Assembly: GCF_903866365.1 (NCBI RefSeq)
Contig: NZ_CAIPNF010000217.1
Span: forward strand, 1 to 55,865
Source of the DNA: an uncultured Thiocystis sp.
GTDB lineage: Bacteria > Pseudomonadota > Gammaproteobacteria > Chromatiales > Chromatiaceae
DNA: 55,865 nt
Direction: 5' to 3'
This document shows, piece by piece, positions 24,576 through 34,639 of the stretch (the first letter of the stretch is position 1; each line of letters begins with the position of its first letter). Both the position numbers and the translations under genes were made by a program. The notes under the pieces are model-generated. The model did not search any database. It was given only the letters and a program-made list of their open reading frames with translations, and was not told where the DNA came from.

Positions 24576-26348
24576 ATGTCGTCATCGGAACAGACACGCG
24601 GCTGGTTAACGGAGCCCCTGTCGGCGCGGGCTGGCGGGCGAGGACTGGCGTTGATCGTGGAAGACGATCCAGTCGGCCGGCAGTTGCTGAGCAGCATGCT
24701 GCGACATGAGGGATTCGCAACGCTGGAAGCCGGCAGCGGACCGGAGGCGCTGAGCCTGTTCGAGAGCGAACGCCCCGATCTCGTCTTCATGGACGTCGTG
24801 ATGCCTCTGATGGATGGTTTCGAGACGACGCGCAGAATCAAGGCCATGTCTGGATCGGATTTCGTTCCGGTGATCTTCCAGACCGCCCTGCGGGATGAAG
24901 AGTCGCTGCTGCGCGGCATCCGGTCAGGCGGTGACGATGTCTTGATCATACCTTTCAGCCAGGCCGTGCTGAGGGCGCGCATCCTGGCCATGGAGCGGAT
25001 GCGCGACCTCCATCGCCGCATCGTCGCGGAAAACCAGCCGCTGGCCGAATTGCTGGAACGGGAGCGTCAGGAGCAGGCACTGGCCGAGCGCGTCTTCAGC
25101 CGGGCGATCAAGAACCGCAACGTCGCCACCGACCAACTCGGTCTGATGCAGCGTCCGGCCGCCATGTTCAGCGGCGATCTGGTGCTCACCCAGCACCTGC
25201 CCGATGGCGGATTGCGTGTCCTGGTGGGCGACTTCACCGGACATGGCCTGGCGGCGGCCATCGGCGCGCTGCCGGTGGTGGATGCCTTTCACGCCATGAC
25301 CCGCAAGGGTGTCGAGGATCTGGACGTCCTCGCGGAAATTAATCGCAAACTCTATCAGCTCTTGCCGACCGACCGCTTCATGGCGGCCTGTCTGATGTCC
25401 ATTCCGGGCAGCGGTCAGGAACTGCGCTGGTGGAACGCCGGCATGCCGAGCGCCTGGTTGCGTAGCCGGGACGCCCTGCACGAACTGGCATCCCACGCAT
25501 TGCCCCTGGGGATCCTGCCGGAATTACCCGACGGAGAGACGCCCCATCGGATCGGACTGCGGCCCGGCGATGGCCTGCTGATCTTCAGCGATGGGCTGCT
25601 GGAGGCGAGAGACCGGACGGGGATCCCCTTCGGACATTCCCGATTCAGGCATCTGCTGGACGCTTGGCGGCATGCTCACGCGATCTTTCCGGAGTTGCTC
25701 GCGGCACTGGATGCGCATTGCCTGGAGACCGTGCCGTCCGACGACATCGCGATTCTGGAGATCCCGCTGAACGCCCAATTGTTCGCGGCCCCGCGGATCG
25801 CCAGTCCCTCATCGACGGCGGGCGGCTGGACCTGGTCGCTGGAATTGCAGGACGCGCATCTGGGCGGTTTGCGCTCGGTGGAGTCGATGCTCCGGCCGCT
25901 GGGATTTCTGGACGGACTCGATGCCCATCTGGGGGCGCTGGAAACCATCGTTGCCGAGTTGTATTCCAATGCGCTGGAGCATGGCATTCTGCAATTGCCC
26001 TCCTCCTTGAAGTCGGCCCCGGATGGATTCGAGGTGTATTACGGTCGGCGGGCCGACTTGCTGGAGGCGGGCTGCACGGGTTGGCTCTGTCTGGAAATCA
26101 GCCATGAGCCACTGGCGGAAGGGGCGGAAGGAGGGCGTCTGAAGATCCGGTTGCGCGACAGCGGCGAGGGGTTCGAGCAAGCCGACTGGGTCGGCGCCGA
26201 AGCCAGCCCGGCGCGCCCCTGGGGGCGCGGCATCGCGCTGGTTCGGGAACTGTGCGAGTCTCTGACCTATCTGGAGGGTGGGCGGCAAGTCGAGGCCGTT
26301 TATCGCTGGTCGTCGGATCCGCCGCTGCCCGCCATCCCTATTGAATAA
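24576..26348 (+). CDS. Receiver-PP2C (SpoIIE)-HATPase regulator, copy 2
   Basis: A 590-residue paralogue of the preceding protein, alike over its full length. The receiver has VEDDP, Asp73 in FMDVVMPLMDG and Thr103, but the conserved Lys is replaced: DVLIIPFS stands where copy 1 has DFLAKPFS (codon ATA at 24948). The PP2C acids are kept (GDLVLTQ, VGDFTGHG, FSDGLLEA, PSDDIA) and the HATPase N box ELYSNALEHGIL and GRGIALVREL are intact. Thus phosphatase and ATP-binding parts look active while receiver signalling is probably altered or phosphorylation-independent. Tandem duplication is the likely origin. It overlaps the convergent fliL-like stop by 11 bases. Confidence 0.88.
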   Translation: MSSSEQTRGWLTEPLSARAGGRGLALIVEDDPVGRQLLSSMLRHEGFATLEAGSGPEALSLFESERPDLVFMDVVMPLMDGFETTRRIKAMSGSDFVPVIFQTALRDEESLLRGIRSGGDDVLIIPFSQAVLRARILAMERMRDLHRRIVAENQPLAELLERERQEQALAERVFSRAIKNRNVATDQLGLMQRPAAMFSGDLVLTQHLPDGGLRVLVGDFTGHGLAAAIGALPVVDAFHAMTRKGVEDLDVLAEINRKLYQLLPTDRFMAACLMSIPGSGQELRWWNAGMPSAWLRSRDALHELASHALPLGILPELPDGETPHRIGLRPGDGLLIFSDGLLEARDRTGIPFGHSRFRHLLDAWRHAHAIFPELLAALDAHCLETVPSDDIAILEIPLNAQLFAAPRIASPSSTAGGWTWSLELQDAHLGGLRSVESMLRPLGFLDGLDAHLGALETIVAELYSNALEHGILQLPSSLKSAPDGFEVYYGRRADLLEAGCTGWLCLEISHEPLAEGAEGGRLKIRLRDSGEGFEQADWVGAEASPARPWGRGIALVRELCESLTYLEGGRQVEAVYRWSSDPPLPAIPIE

Positions 26349-26763
26349 TAAATCCGGTGAAGTAAAGTTCTCTGATCGTGGGCGCGCCTGCCACCTCGGT
26401 CAGGGTCTCGCGCAGCTTTTCCAGTAATTCGGCGCGCAATTGCTCGCGCGCTTCCGTGGACATGATCTGATCGGCTTCGCGTCCGCCGAGCAGGGTGATC
26501 AGACGGTTGCGGATCACTGGCAGATGCAGCGTCACCCGTTCGGCGTCCTCGGCGGTGTCGAGGTAAAACTGGATATCGACCCGCAGATACTTGGTCTTGC
26601 GCTCGCTCGCCAAATTGACGACCAGCGAGGGTGCGAGCGCCAGATAACCCGGATAGGCGCCTGCCTTGTCGCCGCTCGCCTTCTCGCTTGCCTGTCCGAG
26701 CGCGGGCGGCAAGCACAGCAGCAAGGTCAGAAAAGAAGCGGTCTTGAGGTTGGTCGGTTTCAT
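26338..26763 (-). CDS. FliL-like flagellar basal body-associated protein
   Basis: A 141-residue protein. A signal-peptide-like start (LKTASFLTLLLCLPPALGQA) is followed by a periplasmic domain with FliL character: LAPSLVVNLAS, KTKYLRVDIQFYLDT, VTLHLPVIRNRLITLLGGREA and LREKLRETLTEVAG-like ending with IRELYFTGFIIQ. FliL surrounds the flagellar stator and modulates torque. Typical FliL keeps a membrane anchor; here the segment ends in a plausible cleavage site, so it may be secreted to the periplasm. The ATG at 26763 has AAGGA eight bases upstream. It lies convergent to the PP2C gene, at the end of the chemotaxis region. Confidence 0.8.
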   Translation of the reverse strand: MKPTNLKTASFLTLLLCLPPALGQASEKASGDKAGAYPGYLALAPSLVVNLASERKTKYLRVDIQFYLDTAEDAERVTLHLPVIRNRLITLLGGREADQIMSTEAREQLRAELLEKLRETLTEVAGAPTIRELYFTGFIIQ

Positions 26764-26882
26764 GCTGGTCTGTCCTTCGGAGTTGAAAGGGTGGCGTCGG
26801 TGTCGCAACGAGCGTAATCATGGCACAGGCTGAGATGCGTCAACGGCAAACTCGCGTACCCAAGCCGGCTATTGTGACGGCA

Positions 26883-27179
26883 ATGTCTACGCTGATCGGA
26901 CAAATCCGCGCGTCGATCCCTTTCGATGCCCCCGAGGCGCGGATCTGTTCGGGTTCCTGCCAGGGATGTTCCATGAAGCTGCTCGACTTTCTGGCCTCTG
27001 CACTGGAGGATTGCGAGCGCGGATTGAACGCGGGCGTCAAGCCGACCCTGAAGGATCTGTCCCGCTTGATCAGGATGGCGCGCAAGGTACACGACGTGCT
27101 GCGGAAGAATGGATTGGTCGATGCCGTGGATCCGACATCGCCGACAGCGGCGGAAATCCGGGTTCCTGGCAGTCGATGA
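26883..27179 (+). CDS. Conserved hypothetical protein with Cys cluster
   Basis: A 98-residue protein. Near the N-terminus, IRASIPFDAPEARICSGSCQGCSMKLLDFL holds three cysteines in CSGSCQGC (spacing C-x3-C-x2-C), enough for metal or cluster binding with another ligand. The rest is helical and charged (ALEDCERGLN, LKDLSRLIRMARKVHDVLRKNGLV). I believe similar short proteins beginning with PFDAPEA and a Cys cluster occur in other gammaproteobacteria, with no function assigned. An ATG at 26820 gives a longer form, but the one at 26883 starts at the conserved part. It is divergent from the FliL-like gene. Confidence 0.7.
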   Translation: MSTLIGQIRASIPFDAPEARICSGSCQGCSMKLLDFLASALEDCERGLNAGVKPTLKDLSRLIRMARKVHDVLRKNGLVDAVDPTSPTAAEIRVPGSR

Positions 27180-27199
27180 GGAGACCGCATGGACGCGCA

Positions 27200-27550
27200 T
27201 CAGCCGGTCTGCGCGCGCAACCGTTGGGTCTGCGTTTCCACGTCGCGAAAGGTCTCCGCGCTCCGCGCCGGATCGCCGATGCGGGCGGCCCGCTCCAGCG
27301 CCTCGATGGCCGCATCCAGAGCCGGGACACCGCAATACCGCGTGGCGCCGCGGATGTGATGGGCGGATTCGGCCAGCCCCAGCCAATCGGAATCGCTGAG
27401 GCAAGCGCGCAGATCCGCGAGCTCGGCGGGGAGTCCCGCCAGCAGCGTCTCCAGCAATTCATCGGCGAGCGCGTCATCGCCGCCGGCGCTGACGCGCGCG
27501 GCTGCGGCGTCCCGCGTGGGCAGGGCGGCGGTTCCAGTTGCGTCGGTCAT
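27200..27550 (-). CDS. Orphan histidine phosphotransfer (Hpt) protein
   Basis: A 116-residue Hpt protein with the phospho-acceptor motif AHHIRGATRYCGVPALD, so the likely phosphorylated residue is His64. The helices before (LADELLETLLAGLPAELADL) and after (AAIEALERAARIG) fit a four-helix Hpt bundle. The segment YCGVPALDAAIEALE is like Hpt domains of BarA-type hybrid kinases. No kinase or receiver is fused. It lies near two receiver-PP2C proteins and a hybrid kinase and could relay phosphate to them, by analogy with HptB acting on HsbR in pseudomonads. That link is an inference. Convergent with the Cys-cluster gene. Confidence 0.82.
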   Translation of the reverse strand: MTDATGTAALPTRDAAAARVSAGGDDALADELLETLLAGLPAELADLRACLSDSDWLGLAESAHHIRGATRYCGVPALDAAIEALERAARIGDPARSAETFRDVETQTQRLRAQTG

Positions 27551-27653
27551 GGTTATCTCGGTGTCTCATTCCGGCCGATGGAGTGGCGAACTCTAGTACA
27601 GACGCGCCGAAATTTCAGTCGGGATCTCGTAACACCGCCGAACGGTGTCAGGC

Positions 27654-28538
27654 TCAGGACGGGTCGGCAGAGCGCAGTGCCTCGACCTGTGCCACGCGCA
27701 GTCCCGTGGCCTGGGCGATCTGCCCATCGCTGAGCACGCCGAGCGCGATGAGGTTGCGGGCGGTGTCCTGCGCCGCCGCCAGGCGGCCTTTCTGCATCCC
27801 GAGCCGCTCGCCCTCCTCGCGCGCCTCCTTGAGCAAGGACACCTCATCGTGCAGCGCCCGCTCGCGCACGAAGGCCAGGCGCCGCGCTTCCTCGTCGGCG
27901 CTCAACTGACGCACGCGGTTCAGCGCCTCTTGAATCGGGGCATGTTCGATCGCGGCCATGGTTTGCTCCTCGCGCCAATGCTCGAAAAAGGTGATCCACG
28001 CGGACAGCGGATCGGCACCGAGCCCGAGCCGGTCCGCTTTCTTCAATTCGATCAGGTTCAACTGGAGTCGGTTCCCCAGGATGACGCTGGGTTGGTCCGC
28101 GTCGCGCATCTCGAAACGCCACCGCGACTGCGCGCGCTGCTCCGGCGTGTCGGCGAACAGGTCGAAGTCCAGCAGATGGATGCCGACCGCCGCGCGCAAC
28201 GTGGCGTAGTCCTCGCCCTGCTCCAATTGATGCGCCAGCATCCGCGCCAGATAGTAGAGCGCCCGCTGGTGCCAGGCAACATAACGGCGCACCTGGATCT
28301 CGATATTGTAGGCATGCCCCTCGCCATCGCGCGCCAGGACGTCGAGGATGATGTACTTGCCGCGCAATTCCTCGGCGTTGATGCCGGGATTGAGGATCTC
28401 CACCGAACGGATCTCGGGCAGATCCGGGCGCAGGTCGTTGATCAACGACACCAGCAGCTCGGGGGCCTCGCCAAAGAGGCGCTTGAAGACGTAGTCATTC
28501 TTGGGATCGAGCAGCGCGTCAGGCGCAACGGCGGGCAT
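27654..28538 (-). CDS. Rpn-family recombination-promoting nuclease/putative transposase
   Basis: A 294-residue PD-(D/E)XK nuclease-fold protein of the Rpn/PDDEXK transposase family. The N-terminus has DPKNDYVFKRLFGE, the family signature, then ILDVLARDG (Asp66) and NIEIQV (Glu80, Gln82), the expected metal site with Q in place of the usual K. YLARMLAHQLEQGEDY and the later helical region (ALHDEVSLLKEAREEGERLGMQ) are typical. In E. coli Rpn proteins cut DNA and promote RecA-independent recombination. Such genes are numerous in genomes of this kind and move readily. No partner is adjacent. Confidence 0.88.
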   Translation of the reverse strand: MPAVAPDALLDPKNDYVFKRLFGEAPELLVSLINDLRPDLPEIRSVEILNPGINAEELRGKYIILDVLARDGEGHAYNIEIQVRRYVAWHQRALYYLARMLAHQLEQGEDYATLRAAVGIHLLDFDLFADTPEQRAQSRWRFEMRDADQPSVILGNRLQLNLIELKKADRLGLGADPLSAWITFFEHWREEQTMAAIEHAPIQEALNRVRQLSADEEARRLAFVRERALHDEVSLLKEAREEGERLGMQKGRLAAAQDTARNLIALGVLSDGQIAQATGLRVAQVEALRSADPS

Positions 28539-28735
28539 GGCGGGAGGCGGTCAGGGTGTCTGAAGTCACCAGAGTATAACCGTCTCGCCCGCTCGGATGC
28601 CCTTGCTTGCAGGGCGAGCGCGGATAAATTTTCTTACGGACAAGCGATTGCGGCATGATAATGACGTTTTCACGCTGGACGCGGTTCATCTTGGTCGTCC
28701 GTGCGACATGAGGCGGATTTCTCGGGTCAGTGGCC

Positions 28736-29872
28736 ATGTTAAAGCCAACAATTTTGATCGTCGATGACGAGCCGGCCAATCTGTCGGTGTTGACGAAACT
28801 CTTAAATCCGGACTATCAGGTCCGCGCCTGCAAGACCGGCGAGCAGGCACTGGCGGCGGTCCTCGTCGCGCCATGTCCGGATTTGATCCTGCTGGATGTC
28901 ATGATGCCGGGCATGGATGGCTATACCACGCTGGCCCGATTAAACGCGGATGCGCGAACCCGGCGGATCCCGGTGATATTCGTCACGGCCTTGAGCGACG
29001 ACATCGATGAGGAGAAGGGGCTGCGGCTCGGCGCGGTGGACTATCTCGTCAAGCCGGTCAAGCCCGCGATCCTGCTTGCGCGCGTGCGCACCCATCTGGA
29101 AATCAAACAATCCCGCGATCGGCTGTCGGTGCAGAATGCGTGGCTGGAAACCGAGATCGACCGGCGCACCCGCGAGAATCTGCTGATTCAGAACGTCAGC
29201 CTGGCGGTGATCCTGGAACTGGCCGAGACGCGCGACACCGAGACCGGCAATCATATTCTGCGCACGCAGACCTATGTCGATCTGTTGGGCCGCCAGCTTC
29301 AGAGCCATCCGGATTTTGCTTCGGATCTCGACCCGTTGCGTCTGAGCGTCATCGTCAAGGCCGCTCCGCTGCACGACATCGGCAAGATCGGCATTCCGGA
29401 TCGGATTTTACTGAAACCCGGCAAGCTCGACCCCGAGGAGTGGGAGATCATGAAGACACACGCCCGCCTTGGCGCCGAGGCGATTCGGCGCGCCATCGAC
29501 AAGTCGCTACTCCTGAACGCGGGCGGGACGGACGACGCCAAGCCGCGACCGCTGGCCATGCTGGAAGTGGCCGAAGTCATCGCCATGAGACATCACGAGA
29601 AATGGGACGGCACCGGTTATCCGCAGGGGCTGGCGAGGGAGGCGATCCCGCTGCCGGCCCGCCTGATGGCGCTCGCCGATGTCTATGACGCACTGACCAT
29701 GCGCCGCGTCTACAAGACCCCCTGGGAACCGGACGCGGCGGCCAACTTCATCCTCGAACAGCGGGGCAGGCATTTCGATCCGGCCGTCGTCGACGCCTTC
29801 GTCGCGCTTCGAGACGCCTTCGCCGAGGTCCAGGAGCGGTTCGCCGATCCCCTGCCACGAGAGACCGCATGA
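28736..29872 (+). CDS. Response regulator with HD-GYP phosphodiesterase domain
   Basis: A 378-residue protein. The receiver has VDDEPAN, Asp54 in [11 protein letters not shown], and Lys in [10 protein letters not shown]. After a coil ([20 protein letters not shown]) comes an HD-GYP domain with [10 protein letters not shown] (His213), the helix-end [14 protein letters not shown] (from His286) and DVYDALT. All key residues for cyclic-di-GMP hydrolysis are present. The GTG at 28730 is also possible; the ATG at 28736 gives [12 protein letters not shown]. Its last codons overlap the hybrid kinase start (ATGA at 29869), so the two are translationally coupled and probably form one pathway, with the receiver fed by the kinase's relay. 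Confidence 0.92.
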   Translation: MLKPTILIVDDEPANLSVLTKLLNPDYQVRACKTGEQALAAVLVAPCPDLILLDVMMPGMDGYTTLARLNADARTRRIPVIFVTALSDDIDEEKGLRLGAVDYLVKPVKPAILLARVRTHLEIKQSRDRLSVQNAWLETEIDRRTRENLLIQNVSLAVILELAETRDTETGNHILRTQTYVDLLGRQLQSHPDFASDLDPLRLSVIVKAAPLHDIGKIGIPDRILLKPGKLDPEEWEIMKTHARLGAEAIRRAIDKSLLLNAGGTDDAKPRPLAMLEVAEVIAMRHHEKWDGTGYPQGLAREAIPLPARLMALADVYDALTMRRVYKTPWEPDAAANFILEQRGRHFDPAVVDAFVALRDAFAEVQERFADPLPRETA

Positions 29873-32800
29873 GCGCGACCGACCTTCCCCCCGACGCGCG
29901 CGTGGCCGAGCGCCGGGCGCAATTGCAGGAATTCGTCCTGGAATCCTGCCTGACGATCCCGGATCTCTATTTTCTGACCGATGCCGATGGCACCCTGCTG
30001 GACTACCGGACGCGCCGGGACGTGTCGCTCTATGTCCCGCCCGAGGTCTTTCTCGGCAAGCGGGTCGAGGAGGTGCTGCCGCCCGAGGTCGCCGCGCGGT
30101 TCAACGAGAAGCTGACCGCCGCGCTGTGCACCGGCGAGCTGGTGCTGTTCGACTATGCGCTGCCGATGCCGGATGGTCTGCGGTATTACGATGCTCGGGT
30201 GAGCCGCGTGGCCGACGGTCAGGGCTGCGTCACCATCATCCGCGACATCACCGGCGGCATACGGGCCGAGGCGCAGTTGCAACGGGAGCGTTTCCTGCTG
30301 GGCGAGCGCGTGAAGGAGCAGCGCTGTCTCTATGAGGTCTTTCGTGTCTCCGAGGATCCCGTCGCCCCGATCGAGACGATCGTCGGTCGCGTGCTGACGC
30401 TGCTCGGCCCCGCCCTGCAATTTCCCGCGCTGGTGACCGCTCGCATCGCCTGGGGCGCACGCGAATACGGTACGCCGGGCTTTGCCGTCAAGGACTGGAT
30501 GCTGACGGTGGAAGACCGGACCGGACAGGGCGAACCCATGCATCTGACGCTCGCCTACGACCGCGCACCGCCGCCGGGATTGAATGACGCTCCCTTTCTG
30601 CCGGAAGAAGTGCAGTTGGCGCAAACCATCGTGCGCCGCCTGGTCGACATCGTCGATCGCCGTCAGGCGGAGCGCGTGCTCCGGGAGCAGGAGACGCTGG
30701 TCGAAACCATGTTCGGCCAGACCACGGACGCCATCCTGCTGGTGGACCCCCTGACCAACCGCTTCGTTCAGTTCAACGCCGCCGCCCATCAGGGACTCGG
30801 CTACACCCGCCAGGAGTTCGCGCGACTCTCGGTGGCCGACATTCAGACCGATCACTCGGCGGAACGGATCGCGGCGAATGTCGCCGCCCTGTTCGACGGC
30901 AGGGCCGCCGGATTCGAGACCCGCCACCGCTGCAAGGATGGCGGGTTCCGGGAGGTCGCCATCACGTTTCGGATGGTGAACCATGGCGGACGTCCGCTGA
31001 TTTCGGCGGTCTGGCGCGACATCGCCGAGCAGAAGGCCCGCGAGCGCGAGCAAGGGGAGCGCGCCGAACGGCTCCAGTTGCAGACCCGGCTGATCCGCGA
31101 ACTCAGCGTCGCGGAAGCCGGCATCAATGGCGAACTGGAACGGTTCGCGGGGGAATTGACCGAACGGCTCGGTGCGGCGCTCGGGATCGCGCGGGTGTCC
31201 GTCTGGCGCTTCAACGTGGACACGACCCAACTCGAATGCGTCGATCTGTACGATGCCGCCAGCGGGCGGCATTGTGCCGGCGACGTGCTGGAGGAGGCCC
31301 AGTTTCGCGCCGAGTTTCAAATCATCAAGACCGATCGCTATGTCGACGCCAGCGACGCCCTGACCGATCCGCGGACCGCGGGCTATGTGGACGCCTATCT
31401 CAAGCCACGGGGGATTACCGCGATGCTCGATTGCGGCATCTTCTCCGGTGGACAGCCGCGCGGCATGATCTGTTTCGAGCAGGTCGGACGTTCCTACGCC
31501 TGGAGCGCGGATCAGGTGGCGTTCGGCTGCCAGGTCGCCGATCAGCTCGGCATGGCGCTGCTCAATCGGGAGCGTGTGGAGGTCGTGCGCGCGTTGCGCC
31601 AGAGCGAGTCCTTTCTCAATCGCGCCCAGGCGGTCTCCCAGACGGGTCACTGGCGTCTGGATGTCGTTCAGAATCAGTTGGTCTGGTCGGAGGAAACCTA
31701 TCGCATCTTCGGTCTGCCCGCCGGTACGCCCCTGACGTTGGAAACGTTTCTCGGCTGCATTCATCCGGACGACCGGGCGCCGGTGCTCGACGCCTGGACG
31801 CGCGCCTTGAGCGGCGAGCCCTACCGGATCGTCCACCGCGTTTCGGTCGGCGAGGAAACGCGCTGGGTCGAGGAGCGGGCGGAACTCGAATTCGCCGCCG
31901 ATGGCCGGCCCATCGCCGGGTTGGGAATCGTGCAGGACATCACCGAGCGGGTCAACACGACGCGCGAGCTGGAGGATTATCGTCTGCATCTGGAGGATCT
32001 GGTGGTCTCCCGCACCGCCGAACTGGAGACGGCGAAGCTTGCCGCGGAGGCCGCCAATCTGGCCAAGAGCGCCTTCCTGTCCAACATGAGCCATGAAATC
32101 CGCACCCCCATGAACGCGGTCATCGGCTATGCCCATCTGATCCGGCGCGATCCGCTCACCGCCCGCCAGCTCGGCCAGCTCGACAAACTCTCCGACTCCG
32201 CCCGGCATCTGCTGCAAATCATCAACGACATCCTGGATCTCTCCAAGATCGAGGCGAACAAGATGACGCTGGAGGTCCAGGATTTCGAGCCGGCGCGGGT
32301 CATCGATCATGTCTGCGACCTCCTCGCCGACAGCCTCGCGACCAAGGGTCTGGACGTGCTGGTGGATCTGGATCATGTGCCGCCCGCGCTGCGCGGCGAT
32401 GGGGTCCGCTTCAGCCAGATTCTGCTCAATCTGGTCGGCAATGCCGTGAAATTCACGGAACAGGGCGGTCTCTCCATCCGGGGCCAGGTGCTGGAGCGAA
32501 CGCCCGAGCGCCTGCTCCTGCGGGTCGAGGTGTCGGATACCGGTATCGGCATGACGCGCGCCCAGGTCGCGCGTCTGTTCCGTGCCTTCGAACAGGCCGA
32601 CGAGTCGACGACCCGCCGTTTTGGCGGAACCGGGCTGGGTCTGGCGATCAGCAAACGCCTGACCGAACTGATGGGCGGGCGCATCGGCGCGACCAGCGCG
32701 CCCGGCCGGGGCAGTCTGTTCTGGCTGGAGCTTCCCTTCGAGATCGCCAGCGATCGCCAGCCACCGTCGCGGACGCTGGAACCCTTCCGGGACATGCGGG

Positions 32801-34326
32801 TACTGGTCATCGACGACCATGCCGATGCCCGCGACATCCTGGCCAGCCTGCTCGCCGAGCTTGGCATGCGCGCCGACACGGCGGCGAACGGCGAGGCCGG
32901 ACTGGCCGCCGCTGTCGCGGCCGACCGCATCGGCGATCCCTATCGACTGCTGATGATCGACTGGAGAATGCCGGGTCTGGACGGCATCGATACGGCCTTG
33001 AAACTGCAATCGCTGGCACTGGCGCGTCACCCCGACTTTCTGATGGTGACCGCCTATGGCGACAGCCTTCTGCGCGACGAGGCCGCGCGCGCCGGCATCA
33101 CCGAAATTCTCGCCAAGCCCGTGACGCCTTCGGTGCTCCACGACGCCCTGGCCGCCGCGCTGCTGGGCCACGCCGAAGGCCGTGGTCCGGTGCTGCCGGA
33201 GATGCTGGCACGGGAACTGGAACGGCGCCAGGGCGCGCGCATCCTGCTGGTGGAGGACAATCTCATCAACCAGGAAGTGACCTGCCAGTTACTGGACGCG
33301 GTCGGCCTGCGCGTGAGCGTCGCCGACAACGGCCGGGTCGCGCTGGAGATGGCCCAGTTGACGGACTACGACCTGATCCTCATGGATATCCAGATGCCGG
33401 TCATGGACGGCTTGCAGGCGACCCGCGCGATCCGTCAGTTGCCGGGGCGCCAGTCCGTCCCGATCCTGGCCATGACGGCCAATGCCTTCGACGAAGACCG
33501 CCGCCGCTGCCTGGAGGCCGGGATGAACGATCATCTGGCCAAGCCTATCGAGCCGAACAAACTCTATAAAACCCTCCTGAAATGGCTCCCGCCGCCACGT
33601 CAGGCGGACGGGGGTGCCGATGACGCCGCAGCGGACGCCGACGCGCGCAACGCGCCGGTCGATGCGTCGGACGGGCTGAACGTGCTCGCGTCCATCCCTG
33701 GGCTGACGGTTGCGGTGGGGTTGCGTTTCCTGGGCGGTGACGTGGCCCATTATTTACGTTTGCTGGCGACCTTTCTCGCGATCCATGGGGATGACGCGAC
33801 CCGGATCGCCGGCTGGATGGCGGCGGGCGATCTCGCGGCGGCGCGGCAAATGGCCCATTCGCTGAAGGGCGTGAGCGCCATGCTGGGGGCCGAGGGGGTG
33901 CGCGATCGGGCCGCCGAACTGGAACGCCTCGTCCGGCAGGGCGCGCCAGCCGAACAACGCGACCGGGCGCTGGAGGCGCTGACCAGGACGCTCAAGGCAT
34001 TGACCGAGGGGCTGCGGAACCGCTTGCCCGCGATCGCGCCGGAGTCGCTTCAACGCACCGCGAAGGGTGGTGCCGGGACGGTGGATTGGACGCGCGTCAC
34101 CGAGGTGTTGACGCGACTGGACGCGCTGCTGGTCAGCAGCGATACCGAGGCGAACGAGTTGTTCGAATCATCCCGTGGGCTGTTGTTCTCCGCCCTGGGC
34201 GCCGCGGCCCGCACCCTGGACCAGCAGATTCGGAATTTCGATTACGCGCAGGCGCTGGAAACGCTGCGTTTGGTCCGGGAGTCGGAGGTGTCGTCGACCG
34301 CGACAGTCGAACCAGGTCACGAATAG
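29869..34326 (+). CDS. Hybrid sensor histidine kinase with PAS/GAF, two receivers and Hpt
   Basis: A 1485-residue soluble hybrid kinase with no clear membrane helix. In order: PAS-like (about 15-130), a second sensor-like region (about 150-265), PAS (about 280-390), GAF (about 415-575), PAS (about 585-715), HisKA with His742 in [11 protein letters not shown], HATPase (N box [12 protein letters not shown] boxes VSDTGIGM and GTGLGLAIS), receiver 1 (Asp1031, Lys1083), receiver 2 (Asp1173 in [11 protein letters not shown]), and a C-terminal Hpt (His1330 in [11 protein letters not shown]). All relay residues are present, so phosphate can move His-Asp-His to an outside receiver such as that of the coupled HD-GYP protein. 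The input signal is unknown; several sensor domains suggest more than one. Confidence 0.93.
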   Translation: MSATDLPPDARVAERRAQLQEFVLESCLTIPDLYFLTDADGTLLDYRTRRDVSLYVPPEVFLGKRVEEVLPPEVAARFNEKLTAALCTGELVLFDYALPMPDGLRYYDARVSRVADGQGCVTIIRDITGGIRAEAQLQRERFLLGERVKEQRCLYEVFRVSEDPVAPIETIVGRVLTLLGPALQFPALVTARIAWGAREYGTPGFAVKDWMLTVEDRTGQGEPMHLTLAYDRAPPPGLNDAPFLPEEVQLAQTIVRRLVDIVDRRQAERVLREQETLVETMFGQTTDAILLVDPLTNRFVQFNAAAHQGLGYTRQEFARLSVADIQTDHSAERIAANVAALFDGRAAGFETRHRCKDGGFREVAITFRMVNHGGRPLISAVWRDIAEQKAREREQGERAERLQLQTRLIRELSVAEAGINGELERFAGELTERLGAALGIARVSVWRFNVDTTQLECVDLYDAASGRHCAGDVLEEAQFRAEFQIIKTDRYVDASDALTDPRTAGYVDAYLKPRGITAMLDCGIFSGGQPRGMICFEQVGRSYAWSADQVAFGCQVADQLGMALLNRERVEVVRALRQSESFLNRAQAVSQTGHWRLDVVQNQLVWSEETYRIFGLPAGTPLTLETFLGCIHPDDRAPVLDAWTRALSGEPYRIVHRVSVGEETRWVEERAELEFAADGRPIAGLGIVQDITERVNTTRELEDYRLHLEDLVVSRTAELETAKLAAEAANLAKSAFLSNMSHEIRTPMNAVIGYAHLIRRDPLTARQLGQLDKLSDSARHLLQIINDILDLSKIEANKMTLEVQDFEPARVIDHVCDLLADSLATKGLDVLVDLDHVPPALRGDGVRFSQILLNLVGNAVKFTEQGGLSIRGQVLERTPERLLLRVEVSDTGIGMTRAQVARLFRAFEQADESTTRRFGGTGLGLAISKRLTELMGGRIGATSAPGRGSLFWLELPFEIASDRQPPSRTLEPFRDMRVLVIDDHADARDILASLLAELGMRADTAANGEAGLAAAVAADRIGDPYRLLMIDWRMPGLDGIDTALKLQSLALARHPDFLMVTAYGDSLLRDEAARAGITEILAKPVTPSVLHDALAAALLGHAEGRGPVLPEMLARELERRQGARILLVEDNLINQEVTCQLLDAVGLRVSVADNGRVALEMAQLTDYDLILMDIQMPVMDGLQATRAIRQLPGRQSVPILAMTANAFDEDRRRCLEAGMNDHLAKPIEPNKLYKTLLKWLPPPRQADGGADDAAADADARNAPVDASDGLNVLASIPGLTVAVGLRFLGGDVAHYLRLLATFLAIHGDDATRIAGWMAAGDLAAARQMAHSLKGVSAMLGAEGVRDRAAELERLVRQGAPAEQRDRALEALTRTLKALTEGLRNRLPAIAPESLQRTAKGGAGTVDWTRVTEVLTRLDALLVSSDTEANELFESSRGLLFSALGAAARTLDQQIRNFDYAQALETLRLVRESEVSSTATVEPGHE

Positions 34327-34639
34327 GTCCGTCATCGCGAGCGCGGTTCAGTCCGGCGCGTTTAAGTCGGGATTCGCGCCGGTTCGGACGCCATCCGGAT
34401 AGACGCTTTCCCACAAATCGCCTTAGGTGAGGGTCTCCCGCTCGCTTCAGGCACCATTCGTCGCCGGAAAACGCTCCGGACGGGGCGAATGCCCTGGCCG
34501 GCTCTGAATGATCCGGAACTCCTTCGCGGGGCAGGAGTCGAGACGTGGCGGCGAAACCTCGGCCTTGGAAACGCCGCGCATGGTCCGGCAATCGGTTTTA
34601 CACTTAAGACCATCGTCATCCTGACATCGAGTCAATCCC
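34327..34639. other. Gap between the hybrid kinase and cysM, no gene seen
   Basis: About 310 bases without a convincing coding frame or clear promoter. Only short open frames occur, on both strands, without homology. The cysM promoter should lie here; no strong -35/-10 pair could be picked out by eye. Confidence 0.6.

Noticed and set aside
28590-28606. Hairpin GCCCT...AGGGC upstream of the HD-GYP gene
   Set aside because: Only five paired bases and no T run; chance in GC-rich DNA.
29710-33171. A 1153-codon open frame on the minus strand opposite the hybrid kinase
   Set aside because: The plus strand has clear, ordered kinase domains. Long antisense frames are common in DNA with G/C at third codon positions, and the minus-strand product has no recognisable domain.
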